NCBI RefSeq assembly: GCF_019968905.1 | Contig: NZ_CP079946.1 | Span: forward strand, 4,526,001-4,590,000 | Length of the DNA: 64,000 bases | Direction: 5' to 3' | DNA from: Corallococcus sp. EGB | GTDB taxonomy: Bacteria > Myxococcota > Myxococcia > Myxococcales > Myxococcaceae | In this document: positions 44,530 to 53,437 of the stretch, piece after piece | Position numbering within the stretch: the stretch's first letter is position 1 | Layout: each line of letters starts with the position of its first letter | Made by a program: the position numbers and the translations under genes | The notes under the pieces: generated by a model | Database searches by the model: none | What the model was told of the DNA's origin: nothing | What the model saw: only the letters and a program-made list of their open reading frames with translations

Positions 44530-46554
44530 ATGAACGCCCAACCCTACACTCCGGCCCTGGCGCGTCCCCGCCGCGTCATGGTGCTGGGACTGGCGGCCCT
44601 GTCCACCGGGTTCGCCTCGGTGGAGATGTACCGGTTGCTCGCGGCGCACGGCACCACGGTGCCGGAGTTGTTCGTGCTGGGCCTGTTCGCGCTGTGCTTC
44701 GCGTGGATCGCCCTGTCGTTCTGGAGCGGCGTCGCGGGCTTCCTCCAACGGGTGTCGAACCAGCGCGTGCCGGGGCTGCGCTGGCCCACGGCGGAAGAGG
44801 CCCGGCAGCCCCTCACGCGCCGCACCGCCGTGGTGATGCCCGTCTACAACGAGGACCCGGCCGCCGTGTTCGCGCACGTGCAGGCCACCTATGAGTCCAT
44901 CGCCGCGACGGGGCAGCTGGACGCGTTCGACTTCTACGTCCTGAGCGACTCCACGCGAGCGGAGTCGTGGGTGGCGGAGGAGCTGGCGTGGTCGGAGCTG
45001 TGCCGCCGGGTGGGCGGACAGGGCCGCATCTTCTACCGCCGCCGCTCCGACAACACGGCGAAGAAGGCGGGCAACCTGGCGGAGTTCTGCGAGCGCTGGG
45101 GCCGCCGCTACGACTTCCTCCTGGTGCTGGACGCCGACAGCCTGATGGCCGGCGACAGCGTGGTTCAGATGGCGCGGCTGATGGAGCTGAACCCGGGCGC
45201 GGGCATCCTCCAGGTGCCGCCGCAGAACGTGGGCCGCTCCACGCTGTTCGCGCGGCTGCAGCAGTTCGCGGGGCGCGTGTACGGCCCCATCGTGGCAGCG
45301 GGCGCGGCGGCGTGGCAGTTGGGGGACTCCAACTACTGGGGCCACAACGCCATCCTGCGCATGGCGCCCTTCATCGAGCACTGCGGCCTGCCGGTGCTGC
45401 CGGGCCAGCAGCCCTTCGGCGGCCACATCCTCAGCCACGACTTCGTGGAGGCCGCGCTGATGCGCCGCGCCGGTTACACGGTGTGGCTGGTGCCGGAGCT
45501 GGGGGGCAGCTACGAGCAGCCGCCGCCGGACCTGCTCGCGTACGCGCAGCGCGACCGCCGCTGGTGCCAGGGCAACCTCCAGCACCTGGGCCTGGTGATG
45601 GCGGGCGGCCTGCACCCCATGAGCCGGATGCACTTCCTCATGGGCGTGATGTCCTACGTGGCGTCGCCCCTGTGGCTCATCTTCCTGGTGGCGGGCCTGT
45701 TCGCCGCGCTGCACGAGTGGTTCTTCTCGCCCGCGACGCTGGTGGGCTTCCAGTCCACGCTGCCGGGCGGGGACGCGTTCGACACGGTGGGCGCGCTGCG
45801 GCTGATGGGCCTGTCGCTGGCGCTGCTGTGGATTCCCCGGCTGCTGGGCATGGGGCTGGTGCTGGCCAACCGCGAGGAGGCCGCGCGGATGGGCGGCCGC
45901 TTCAAGCTGGTGCTGAGCGTGATGCTGGAGGGCTTCGTCTCCACGCTGATGGCGCCGGTGATGATGCTCTTCCAGTCGCACTTCGTGTTCGGGACGCTGC
46001 TTGGGTACAAGGTGAACTGGTCCAGCCAGCAGCGCGAGGACACGGACCTGCCGTGGTCGGAGGCGCTGCGGCGGCACAAGTGGCACATGGCGATCGGCGT
46101 GGTGCTCGCGGCGCTCGCGGTCGCGGTGGCGCCGGGGATGCTGGCGTGGCTGTCGCCGGTCATCCTGGGGCTGTGGCTGTCCCCGGCCATCTCCGTCTTC
46201 ACCGCGCGCGCGTCGCTGGGCCTGTGGTTGCAGCGGAAGGGCCTGCTCCTCATCCCCGAGGAGGTCCAGCCGCCCACCGTGCTGGTGCGCGCGCAGGAGC
46301 TGGCGGAGGAGGGGATGGAGCCGGTGGACGACGCGTTGGACCATGTGCTCACCGACCCTCGCGCGCACGCGCTGCACCTGGCGCTGCTGGAGGCCCACCC
46401 GACGGCCACCGTCCCCGTGGCGCTGGCCTCCGCGCGTCGCAAGCTGCTCGCGGGCGGCGTGGAGCCCCTGTCCCCGCAGGAGAAGTCCGCGGTGCTGCTG
46501 GACGCGCGCACGCTGTCGGAGCTGCGCGGTCGGCGGCTGGGCGCGCAGGCGTGA
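44530..46554 (+). CDS. opgH: Glucan glucosyltransferase OpgH
   Basis: A protein of 674 residues, an inner-membrane family-2 glycosyltransferase that polymerises beta-1,2-glucose from UDP-glucose. Two N-terminal helices precede the catalytic domain: VVMPVYNEDP (~102), VLSDSTRAES (~138), DxD in FLLVLDADSLM (201-203), HILSHDFVEAALMRRAGY (~300) and QRDRRWCQGN (QxxRW, ~340). Several C-terminal helices follow (FLMGVMSYVASPLWLIFLVA). E. coli OpgH has 847 residues; the missing part is largely the N-terminal cytoplasmic region that links OpgH to FtsZ, so nutrient-dependent division control of that type is unlikely here. Confidence 0.94.
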   Translation: MNAQPYTPALARPRRVMVLGLAALSTGFASVEMYRLLAAHGTTVPELFVLGLFALCFAWIALSFWSGVAGFLQRVSNQRVPGLRWPTAEEARQPLTRRTAVVMPVYNEDPAAVFAHVQATYESIAATGQLDAFDFYVLSDSTRAESWVAEELAWSELCRRVGGQGRIFYRRRSDNTAKKAGNLAEFCERWGRRYDFLLVLDADSLMAGDSVVQMARLMELNPGAGILQVPPQNVGRSTLFARLQQFAGRVYGPIVAAGAAAWQLGDSNYWGHNAILRMAPFIEHCGLPVLPGQQPFGGHILSHDFVEAALMRRAGYTVWLVPELGGSYEQPPPDLLAYAQRDRRWCQGNLQHLGLVMAGGLHPMSRMHFLMGVMSYVASPLWLIFLVAGLFAALHEWFFSPATLVGFQSTLPGGDAFDTVGALRLMGLSLALLWIPRLLGMGLVLANREEAARMGGRFKLVLSVMLEGFVSTLMAPVMMLFQSHFVFGTLLGYKVNWSSQQREDTDLPWSEALRRHKWHMAIGVVLAALAVAVAPGMLAWLSPVILGLWLSPAISVFTARASLGLWLQRKGLLLIPEEVQPPTVLVRAQELAEEGMEPVDDALDHVLTDPRAHALHLALLEAHPTATVPVALASARRKLLAGGVEPLSPQEKSAVLLDARTLSELRGRRLGAQA

Positions 46555-46596
46555 ACGCGGTTGCATGACCCGGCGGCGCCCTGGATGCTCCGGGAC

Positions 46597-48213
46597 ATGA
46601 ACCGGTTCTCCTCCGCCGCCGCGCTCGCGCTGTTCGTCTCCTCCGGGGCTTTCGCCGCGGAGGCCCCCGCATCCAAGGCCGATGAGGACCGCTGGTGGAA
46701 GCACGTGGAGGTGCTGGCCAGTGACGCGATGGAGGGGCGCGACACGGGCAGCAAGGGCTACGCGACGGCCGCGGGGTATGTGTCCAAGGAGCTGGCCGCG
46801 CTGGGCGTGAAGCCGATGCTGAAGACGGGCTTCCTGCAGCCCATGGCATTGCAGTCGCGCCGCCTCATCGAGTCGAAGTCCAGCGTCGCGCTGGTGAAGG
46901 ACGGCAAGGCGGTGCCGCTGGTGCAGGGCGAGGACGTCGTGCTGTCCTCGCGGCAGGGTGACAACGGCGCCGTGGACGCGCCGCTGGTGTTCGTGGGCTA
47001 CGGCCTGTCCATCCCCGAGCTGGGCCACGACGACTACGCGGGCCTGGACCTGAAGGGCAAGGTGGTGGTGCTGCTCCAGGGCGGGCCGGGGAACATCCCC
47101 GGGCCGGTGAAGTCGCACTTCTCCTCGTGGGAGGAGCGGATGAAGGTGCTCAAGGCGGCGGGGGCCGTGGGGGTCGTGTACCTCCAGAACCCGAAGCTGC
47201 TGGAGCTGCCGTGGGAGCGCATCGTGGGCTCCAGCAGGAGCCCCACCGTCGTGTTCGCGGATCCATCGCTCAACGGCTCGCGCGGGATGAAGGTGCTGGT
47301 GGTGGCGAACGTCTCTCAGTCCCAGAAGTGGCTGGAGGGCGCGCCGCATACCTACGAGGAGTTGGTCGCGCTGGCCAACGCGGACCAGCCATTGCCGAAG
47401 TTCGACATCCCGCTGCGCATGAAGGCGAAGCTGGCGTTCGACGTGAAGCCGCTCAAGTCCATGAACGTGGTGGGCGTGATGCCGGGGGCGGATCCGGTGC
47501 TCGCGGAGGAGTACGTGGTGCTCAGCGCGCACCTGGACCACGTGGGCATTGGCGAGCCGGTGAAGGGGGACCGCATCTACAACGGCGCCATGGACAACGC
47601 GTCCGGCGTGGCGGCGGTGCTGGAGGTCGCGCGGCGGCTGCATGAGCAGCAGGAGAAGCCGAAGCGCTCGGTGGTGTTCGCGCTGGTGACGGGAGAGGAG
47701 AAGGGGCTGCTCGGGTCGAAGTACTTCGCTTCACGGCCGCCGGTGCCCATCACCTCCGTCGTGGCGGACTTCAACCTGGACATGTTCATGCCCCACTGGC
47801 CGTTCACGTCGGTGGTGGCGCATGGCAAGGACGAGTCCTCGCTCGCGGTGCCGCTGGCGGAGGTGGCGGCGAAGATGGACGTGCAGGTGCTCCCGGATCC
47901 GGAGCCGGACCGCAACCTGTTCGTGCGCAGCGATCAGTACTCGTTCATCCGCGAGGGCGTGCCCGCGCTGTTCTTCAAGTTCGGCTACACGCCGGGCTCC
48001 GAGGAGCAGAAGATCTTCAAGCAGTGGCTGGCCGAGCGCTACCACGCGCCGTCGGATGACCTGGCGCAGCAGCCCGTGGACCACGCGGGCGCCGCGCGCT
48101 TCATCACCTTCCTGACCGCGCTGACGAACGCGGTGGCGGACGCCCCCGGCCGGCCGTACTGGAACGACGACAGCTTCTTCCGCCGCTTCGCGAAGCCCGC
48201 GCCGGCACCGTGA
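46597..48213 (+). CDS. Secreted M28-family zinc metallopeptidase
   Basis: A protein of 538 residues. The signal MNRFSSAAALALFVSSGAFA is followed by an inserted PA-like domain (~75-220: LVFVGYGLSIPELGHDDYAG; GKVVVLLQGGPGNIPGPVKS). The M28 catalytic domain then has the ligands in order: SAHLDHVG (H, ~311), GAMDNASGVAAVLE (D, ~331), TGEEKGLLGS (catalytic and metal Glu, ~367), VADFNLDMF (D) and ERYHAPSDD (H, ~483). Probable aminopeptidase acting outside the cytoplasm. The ATG at 46597 is chosen for the signal peptide; upstream in-frame starts exist. It lies 42 bp after opgH and may be read from the same promoter. Confidence 0.9.
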   Translation: MNRFSSAAALALFVSSGAFAAEAPASKADEDRWWKHVEVLASDAMEGRDTGSKGYATAAGYVSKELAALGVKPMLKTGFLQPMALQSRRLIESKSSVALVKDGKAVPLVQGEDVVLSSRQGDNGAVDAPLVFVGYGLSIPELGHDDYAGLDLKGKVVVLLQGGPGNIPGPVKSHFSSWEERMKVLKAAGAVGVVYLQNPKLLELPWERIVGSSRSPTVVFADPSLNGSRGMKVLVVANVSQSQKWLEGAPHTYEELVALANADQPLPKFDIPLRMKAKLAFDVKPLKSMNVVGVMPGADPVLAEEYVVLSAHLDHVGIGEPVKGDRIYNGAMDNASGVAAVLEVARRLHEQQEKPKRSVVFALVTGEEKGLLGSKYFASRPPVPITSVVADFNLDMFMPHWPFTSVVAHGKDESSLAVPLAEVAAKMDVQVLPDPEPDRNLFVRSDQYSFIREGVPALFFKFGYTPGSEEQKIFKQWLAERYHAPSDDLAQQPVDHAGAARFITFLTALTNAVADAPGRPYWNDDSFFRRFAKPAPAP

Positions 48214-48225
48214 GCCGCCGCGCCT

Positions 48226-51200
48226 TCACGCGTCCACGCGCGGGTCGGTGACGCCGGGGCGCGCCTCCAGGAAGCGGAGGGCGCCGCGGAGGTCGGACGA
48301 CACGATCTCTCGCGGGGCGTTCCGGGCGGCTTCGATGCGGCGGCGCGCGGCGGCCCGCGCCCGGGTGCCTTCGGCGCTTTGCACGGGCGCGGCGTCGGCT
48401 TCGGCCAGGTCGAGCGCGGCGCGGAGCAGGTCCACCAGTTGGAAGAGGGAGGGGTCCTCGCGCAGCTCCGGCGCGCCCTCCAGCGTGGCGAAGCCCTCGC
48501 GCGCGGCCCACAGCTCTCCGCATGCGGCTTCCAGCGCGGCCCGGTGCGCGATGAAGCGCAGGGCCTGCCAGCGGGACGCACGGCCCAGGATGGAGATCGC
48601 CTCCGCCAGCGCCTCGCGCGCCTGCTTCCAGTCCCCCCGCGCGAGCAGGGCGCGCCCCAGCTCACCCAGCGCCGTGCCCTCCATGAGCCGCTGGCCCAAG
48701 AGCCGCGACAGGCGCACCGCGGCCTCCAGGTGCTCGCACGCATCGGAGAGGCCGCCCGCGTCCATCAGGTAGCAGCCCAGGTTGAGCCGCGCGAGCGCCT
48801 GTCCCGAGCGGTCCTCCACGCTCAGCGCCCGGCCCAGCGCCTCGCCCAGCATCATCACCGCCTCGCCGCTGTCGCCCGCCTCGCCGATGGCGACCGCGCA
48901 GTTGGTGAGGAAGCCCACCTCGAACGTCACGTCGCCTACCTCGTGGAACAGCGCCAGCGACGCGCGCAGGTGCGGGATGGCCGCCTCCGGGCCGTGGCGC
49001 AGCTGTTCGAGCAGGCCCAGGTTGCCCACCGCGTAGGCCTCCAGCCAGCGGTCGCTTCCGGAGGGCAGCGCCTGCGCGTCGCGCATCAGCGTCCACGCGG
49101 CGGTCCCGTCTCCGGCGTGACGGGCGACGATGGACAGGTCCACGAGCACGCGCTTCTCCGACGCCGTCTCGCCCAGCGTGTGGAAGACGCCGCGCGCCTC
49201 ATCCAGGGCCTGGCGCGCGAACTCCGCCTGCCCCGCGTCCAGGTACGCGCGGCCCAGCACCGCGAGCGCCTCCGCGCGCTTCAGCGGCGCCACGGCCACG
49301 TACGCTGACGCCTCCAGCGCGCGCTCCAGCGGTCCCACGAGCAGCCCCACCGGCCCGCGCGTGCGCGCATCCGGCTCCAGCACCACCAGCGTCTCCAGCG
49401 CGCGGCCCAGGGACTCGGGGGTGGCGGGGCGGACGGCCATCGCGTTCTCGCACGCGGCCAGCAGGTTCTCGCGCTCCAGGGCCAGCCGCCGCAGCGCCGT
49501 GGCGCCTCCCGTCTTCTGCACGCGCTCGCTCAGCCGGCCCGCGACCTGGAGGTACGTGTCCGCGTGCCGGGCCTCGCACGCCGCCACGTCTCCCAGCTCC
49601 CGCAGCCGCATCGCCGCGTACTCGCGGATGCTCTCGTACAGGCCCAGCCGCAGGAAGCAGCCCGGGGCGTCCACCTCGCGCGCGCAGATCAGCGACTGGG
49701 AGCGCAGCGAGTGAATCACCTCCAGCACGTCCGGCGCCCCCTCCGGCAGCACCAGCACGGCCTCCGCGGCCTCCAGCGTGAAGCCGCCCCGGAACACCGA
49801 GCACTGCGCCAGCGCGGCGCGCTCGGCCGGCTCCAGCAGGTTCCAGGACCAGTCGATGGTGCCTTGCAGCGTCGCCTGCCGCGCGGGCGCGTCCCGCCTT
49901 CCCATGCGCAGCAGGTCGAAGCGCTTCGACAGGCGCTCGCGCAGCTGCTCCACGCCCAGCACGCTCACGCGCGCGGCGGCCAGCTCGATGGCCAGCGCGA
50001 TGCCGTCCAACTGCCGCACGATGTCCGCGACGCGCGGGGCCTCCGCGTCGCTCAGGATGAAGTCGCCGCGCGCCTCGCAGGCGCGCTGCACGAACAGGCG
50101 CACCGCGTCCGAGCGCAGGATGACGTCCCAGCGGGTCTCGTCCGGATCCGGCAGGCCCAGCGGGGCCAGGTCCAGCACGCGCTCGCCGGGCAGTCGCAGG
50201 GCCTCGCGCGTGGTGACGAGGAACCGCGCGCGTGGCGCCAGCACCCGCCAGCGCCCCAGCGTCCCGGGCACGTGCCGCACCACCTGCTCCACGTTGTCCA
50301 GGATGACCAGCACGTCCCCACACCCCGCGAGCGCGCAGCCCAGCCGCTCCGCGGGCATGCTGCCGTCTCCATCCGCCGTCAGCGGCACGCCCAGGGCCCG
50401 GCCCACCGCGTGGCAGAGGTCGCCCTCCGTCCGCGCCTCCTCCAGGTCACACCGCCAGACGCCGCCCTCCCACGTGCCCGCGTCGGACTCCTGCGCGCCG
50501 AAGTGCGTGGCCAGCCGGGTCTTGCCCATGCCTCCGGGCCCCAGGATGGTGATCAGCCGGGCGCCCTCGGACATCCATTGCCGGAGGGTGTCCAGCTCCT
50601 CGGCGCGCCCCACCAGGTCCTGCCGCAGCGTGGGCACGTTGCCGGGCCGCTCGCGCGGGGCGCGCAGGGGACCGAAGCTGCGGTGCGCGAGCGACGCGGG
50701 CACCAGCTCCACCAGGGGCACGCTTTCACTCACGCCGCGCAGGCGGTAGGTCCCCAGCGTGCGCGCGGTGGGCATTCCCAGCGCCGCCAGCTCCGGCTGG
50801 ATGCGGGCCCACGCCGCGCCGCTGAGCAGCACCTGGCCGCCGTGGCCCGCGGCCGTGACCCTCGCCGCGATGTTCACCGGAGGCCCCAGGTAGTCCAGCC
50901 GGTGCGTGGACGGATCCAGGCGGCAGTCGGGTTCGCCCACGTGCACGCCCATGCGCACGCGCAGGCCCCGGTGGGTCAGGCCTTCCGGCGCGTGCTCCTC
51001 CGCCGCGTCCGGCTCCTCGAGGAGCGCCTCCGGCCAGCTCGCGTGCAGCAGCGCCTCCTGCGCGCGCAGACACCAGTGCACCGCCTCCACCGGCGACGCG
51101 AACGCGACCATCAGGGCATCGCCCTGAGACTTCACCTCGTAGCCGCCGGTGCCCTGGAGCAGCGCGCGCAGCACGCCGTCGTGCAGCTCCAAGGCGTCGC

Positions 51201-51375
51201 GCATGGCCTGCCCGCAGCGCTCCCACAGCCGCGTGGACCCCTGGATGTCGGTGAAGACGAGCGCCACCGAACCGGTGGGGGGCAGGTGCCGGGCGGACGG
51301 CGTCGGGGCAGGAGCGGAGGCGCCTTCGTCGGCCGGAGGCGCGACGACCGTGAGTCTTAGGAAGGCCTCTCCCAT
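48226..51375 (-). CDS. Adenylate cyclase-STAND ATPase-TPR signalling protein
   Basis: A protein of 1049 residues. The N-terminal class III cyclase domain (~32-240) has both metal aspartates (LVFTDIQGSTRLWE, D43; EVKSQGDALMVAF, D86) and PPVNIAARVTAAGHG. The signal-transduction NTPase core (~270-560) has P-loop ITILGPGGMGKTRLATHFG, DVLVILDNVEQVV (Walker B) and LDGIALAIELAAARVSVLG. About 400 residues of TPR-like helices follow (LGRAYLDAGQAEFARQALDE; AIPHLRASLALFHEVGDVTF). An oligomerising switch driven by the NTPase/TPR part probably controls cyclic-nucleotide output. The ATG at 51375 is chosen because a GGAGAG box precedes it. Convergent with the M28 gene. Confidence 0.9.
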   Translation of the reverse strand: MGEAFLRLTVVAPPADEGASAPAPTPSARHLPPTGSVALVFTDIQGSTRLWERCGQAMRDALELHDGVLRALLQGTGGYEVKSQGDALMVAFASPVEAVHWCLRAQEALLHASWPEALLEEPDAAEEHAPEGLTHRGLRVRMGVHVGEPDCRLDPSTHRLDYLGPPVNIAARVTAAGHGGQVLLSGAAWARIQPELAALGMPTARTLGTYRLRGVSESVPLVELVPASLAHRSFGPLRAPRERPGNVPTLRQDLVGRAEELDTLRQWMSEGARLITILGPGGMGKTRLATHFGAQESDAGTWEGGVWRCDLEEARTEGDLCHAVGRALGVPLTADGDGSMPAERLGCALAGCGDVLVILDNVEQVVRHVPGTLGRWRVLAPRARFLVTTREALRLPGERVLDLAPLGLPDPDETRWDVILRSDAVRLFVQRACEARGDFILSDAEAPRVADIVRQLDGIALAIELAAARVSVLGVEQLRERLSKRFDLLRMGRRDAPARQATLQGTIDWSWNLLEPAERAALAQCSVFRGGFTLEAAEAVLVLPEGAPDVLEVIHSLRSQSLICAREVDAPGCFLRLGLYESIREYAAMRLRELGDVAACEARHADTYLQVAGRLSERVQKTGGATALRRLALERENLLAACENAMAVRPATPESLGRALETLVVLEPDARTRGPVGLLVGPLERALEASAYVAVAPLKRAEALAVLGRAYLDAGQAEFARQALDEARGVFHTLGETASEKRVLVDLSIVARHAGDGTAAWTLMRDAQALPSGSDRWLEAYAVGNLGLLEQLRHGPEAAIPHLRASLALFHEVGDVTFEVGFLTNCAVAIGEAGDSGEAVMMLGEALGRALSVEDRSGQALARLNLGCYLMDAGGLSDACEHLEAAVRLSRLLGQRLMEGTALGELGRALLARGDWKQAREALAEAISILGRASRWQALRFIAHRAALEAACGELWAAREGFATLEGAPELREDPSLFQLVDLLRAALDLAEADAAPVQSAEGTRARAAARRRIEAARNAPREIVSSDLRGALRFLEARPGVTDPRVDA

Positions 51376-51732
51376 CTCCCGCTCTCCCCGATGCCTGGAC
51401 CCCCACCCGCTCCCACCCATCCCGTTGCCCGTGAGGGTGACGCCCATGCCGCTGGCGCTTCACATGGAAAGCAGTACGGGCCGGAACGGCAACGCGCACC
51501 TGCCGGGCAGGGCGGTGTGCCGCTAGTGAGCATTTGTCATCGCGCTGAGCACGCATCCATCCAGGGACGACACCTGCATTGCCCCGCGGGGCCTGTCGGC
51601 GCCATGCGCCGTGGGCCTCCGGGGTCTGGCGAGCCCCAGTCCAAGGAAGGCGGGAAGCCGTGTTAGGACGGAGACACGTCCCGTCCCCGCGGCAGGAGCG
51701 CGAGGGCGCGGCGCCTCTTCCTGGAAGGACTC
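51376..51732. other. 357-bp intergenic region, no gene seen
   Basis: Divergent spacer between the cyclase-STAND gene and the lipoprotein at 51733. Open frames across it have no ribosome site and poor codon bias. GACACCTGCATTGC (51569-51582) resembles a sigma-54 site but lacks the essential GG. The only clear signal is GGAAGGA just before the lipoprotein ATG. Confidence 0.5.
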
Positions 51733-52578
51733 ATGCGTTCGACTTCGGCACTGGCGTTGATGATGGCTTCCCTCGCGGTGGGCGCGCTGTCGGCCTGCGG
51801 CGACGACGACACGAAGAACACCCCGGACTCGGGCACGAGCACGGATGCGGGCTCGGGGACGGACGCGGGTACCAACACGGACGCCGGCACGGGCAACGGC
51901 AAGTGCCCGGCCTCCGCCTACATCTGTGACAACTTCGACCAGGGGCAGGGCACCTGGAGGCAGCCGGACGAGAAGCACAACGCCACCATCGCCGTGGACG
52001 GTACGCGCACCCGGTCCGGCAGCGGCGCGGTGCACGTGAAGACGAACCCGGGCTTCAACGAGGATGACCACAGCCAGCCGGACCCGCAGGCCATCGCGCA
52101 CCTGCGCAAGGACATCCCGGCGTTCGGCACGAAGCTCTACACGCGTGCGTACGTGTACCTGGACCGGGCTTCTCCGGAGGGCGTGATGGGGACGTACTTC
52201 ATCCTCTTCTCCCCGAAGGACACCGACTTCGGTGGCATCGAGCTGCAGGGGATGCACAACGGCGCCTTCGCGCTGGATGACTGGAGCGGCATCAAGGGCA
52301 CGGGCTGGAACCTCCAGGAGGACACCAACGTCACGGTGTCGCCCAACAAGTGGACGTGCATCGAGTGGGGCGTGGAGCGCGCGAACACCTCCGCGACCAC
52401 GGGCCACGCGCTGGTGTGGGTGGATGGGAAGCAGGCCTACGACTTCCCGAACGTGGGCATCCGGCCGTTCACCAACTTCGGAGTGGGCTACGGCTTCGTG
52501 CACCCGAAGGGCGACTCCGCGTCGGAGACGTGGATCGACGACCTCGCGGTGGCGCCCGAGCGCATCGGCTGCGAGTGA
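51733..52578 (+). CDS. Lipoprotein with concanavalin/polysaccharide-lyase-like beta-sandwich
   Basis: A protein of 281 residues. The signal ends LAVGALSAC (lipobox Cys 22), followed by a DAG/GTNTDAGTG surface tether to ~55. The remaining ~225 residues look like a jelly-roll: CDNFDQGQGTWRQPDEKHNA, SGSGAVHVKTNPGFNEDDHS, LYTRAYVYLDRASPEGVMGT, WTCIEWGVERANTS, HALVWVDGKQAYDFPNVGIR and SASETWIDDLAVAPERIGC. This is the pattern of carbohydrate-binding or lyase-type beta-sandwiches (LamG/alginate-lyase-like). No catalytic residues can be named. The PARG gene follows after 4 bp on the same strand. Confidence 0.78.
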   Translation: MRSTSALALMMASLAVGALSACGDDDTKNTPDSGTSTDAGSGTDAGTNTDAGTGNGKCPASAYICDNFDQGQGTWRQPDEKHNATIAVDGTRTRSGSGAVHVKTNPGFNEDDHSQPDPQAIAHLRKDIPAFGTKLYTRAYVYLDRASPEGVMGTYFILFSPKDTDFGGIELQGMHNGAFALDDWSGIKGTGWNLQEDTNVTVSPNKWTCIEWGVERANTSATTGHALVWVDGKQAYDFPNVGIRPFTNFGVGYGFVHPKGDSASETWIDDLAVAPERIGCE

Positions 52579-52582
52579 CGCC

Positions 52583-53395
52583 ATGGCATTGAACCGCGTC
52601 GCGGACGAGACGCTTCACATCCTGGAGCAGGGCACCTACGTGCCGCTGTCCGGGCACGAGGTCTCCATCCGCGACGCGATGGCGCGCGCCGTCGGGGGCA
52701 CCGTGCTGGTGCGCCCCGGTGACTTCGAACACCTCACGCGGCCCGCGCCGGTACCGGGCTTCACCGTCGAGGTGACGCCGGAGAAGACGGGCGACGCCGC
52801 GCGCCGGCTGGTGGAGCAGGAAGGGGAAGCGCGCGTGCTGGCGCTCAACTTCGCGTCGGCGACGAACCCGGGCGGCGGCTTCCTCACGGGCGCGAAGGCG
52901 CAGGAGGAGGACCTGGCGCGGTGCTCGGCGCTGTATCCGTGCCTGCTGAAGTGGCCGGAGTACTACGACGTGAACCGCAAGCTGCGGTCGCCGCTGTACA
53001 CGGACCACTTCATCTATTCGCCCGACGTGCCGTTCTTCCGCAACGAGCGCTACGACCTGTTGGAACGGCCCTTCCTCGTGTCGCTGCTGACGGCGCCCGC
53101 ACCCAACGCGAGGCAGTTGCCGGCGAGCGATCCGGAGGTCGCGCGGAAGCTGCGCGAGGTGTTGTTCGCGCGGGCGCTCAAGGTGTTGCAGGTGGCGGCG
53201 CACCACGGGCACCGCACGATCATCCTGGGGGCCTGGGGCTGTGGCGCGTTCCGCAACAACCCGCACGACGCGGCGGAGGCCTTCGCGCGAGGCCTGACCA
53301 CGATGGCGGGCGCGTTCCGCCGCGTGGTGTTCGCCGTGTACGAGCGCGATGGAAAGGGGCCCAACCTGAGCACCTTCCGCGAACGCTTCGGCTGA
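52583..53395 (+). CDS. Bacterial poly(ADP-ribose) glycohydrolase (TIGR02452 type)
   Basis: A protein of 270 residues. It carries the PARG signature GGG-X7-QEE: NFASATNPGGGFLTGAKAQE then EDLARCSALYPCL (GGG near 96-98, catalytic Glu pair ~107). The macrodomain-like core has HRTIILGAWGCGAFRNNPHD near 215 and ends VVFAVYERDGKGPNLSTF. Members of this family hydrolyse ADP-ribose polymers in some bacteria and fungi. It has no signal peptide, so it is cytoplasmic, although the gene 4 bp upstream encodes a surface lipoprotein. No ADP-ribosyltransferase gene is visible in the window. Confidence 0.9.
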   Translation: MALNRVADETLHILEQGTYVPLSGHEVSIRDAMARAVGGTVLVRPGDFEHLTRPAPVPGFTVEVTPEKTGDAARRLVEQEGEARVLALNFASATNPGGGFLTGAKAQEEDLARCSALYPCLLKWPEYYDVNRKLRSPLYTDHFIYSPDVPFFRNERYDLLERPFLVSLLTAPAPNARQLPASDPEVARKLREVLFARALKVLQVAAHHGHRTIILGAWGCGAFRNNPHDAAEAFARGLTTMAGAFRRVVFAVYERDGKGPNLSTFRERFG

Positions 53396-53424
53396 GGGGC
53401 TGTCTGTCGTTGGGGGGCGCCTGT

Positions 53425-53430
53425 TAGCCT
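53425..53430 (+). promoter_or_regulatory. TAGCCT box 7 nt before the lipoprotein ATG
   Basis: Part of CCTGTTAGCCTT (53420-53431). TAGCCT is followed by seven bases and ATG. The same box (CCTGTTAACCTT) sits at the same distance before the tandem paralogue at 55761, so it was duplicated with the gene or is under selection. Read as a leaderless -10 element. Confidence 0.4.
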
Positions 53431-53437
53431 TGCGCGC

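Noticed and set aside
43960-47643. A 1227-residue minus-strand open frame opposite opgH and its neighbours
   Set aside because: Translation is Arg/His/Gln-rich with no domain. It exists because G/C third positions avoid stops on the opposite strand.
51569-51582. A second sigma-54-like site, GACACCTGCATTGC
   Set aside because: The invariant GG of the -24 element is GA here, so it does not meet the consensus.
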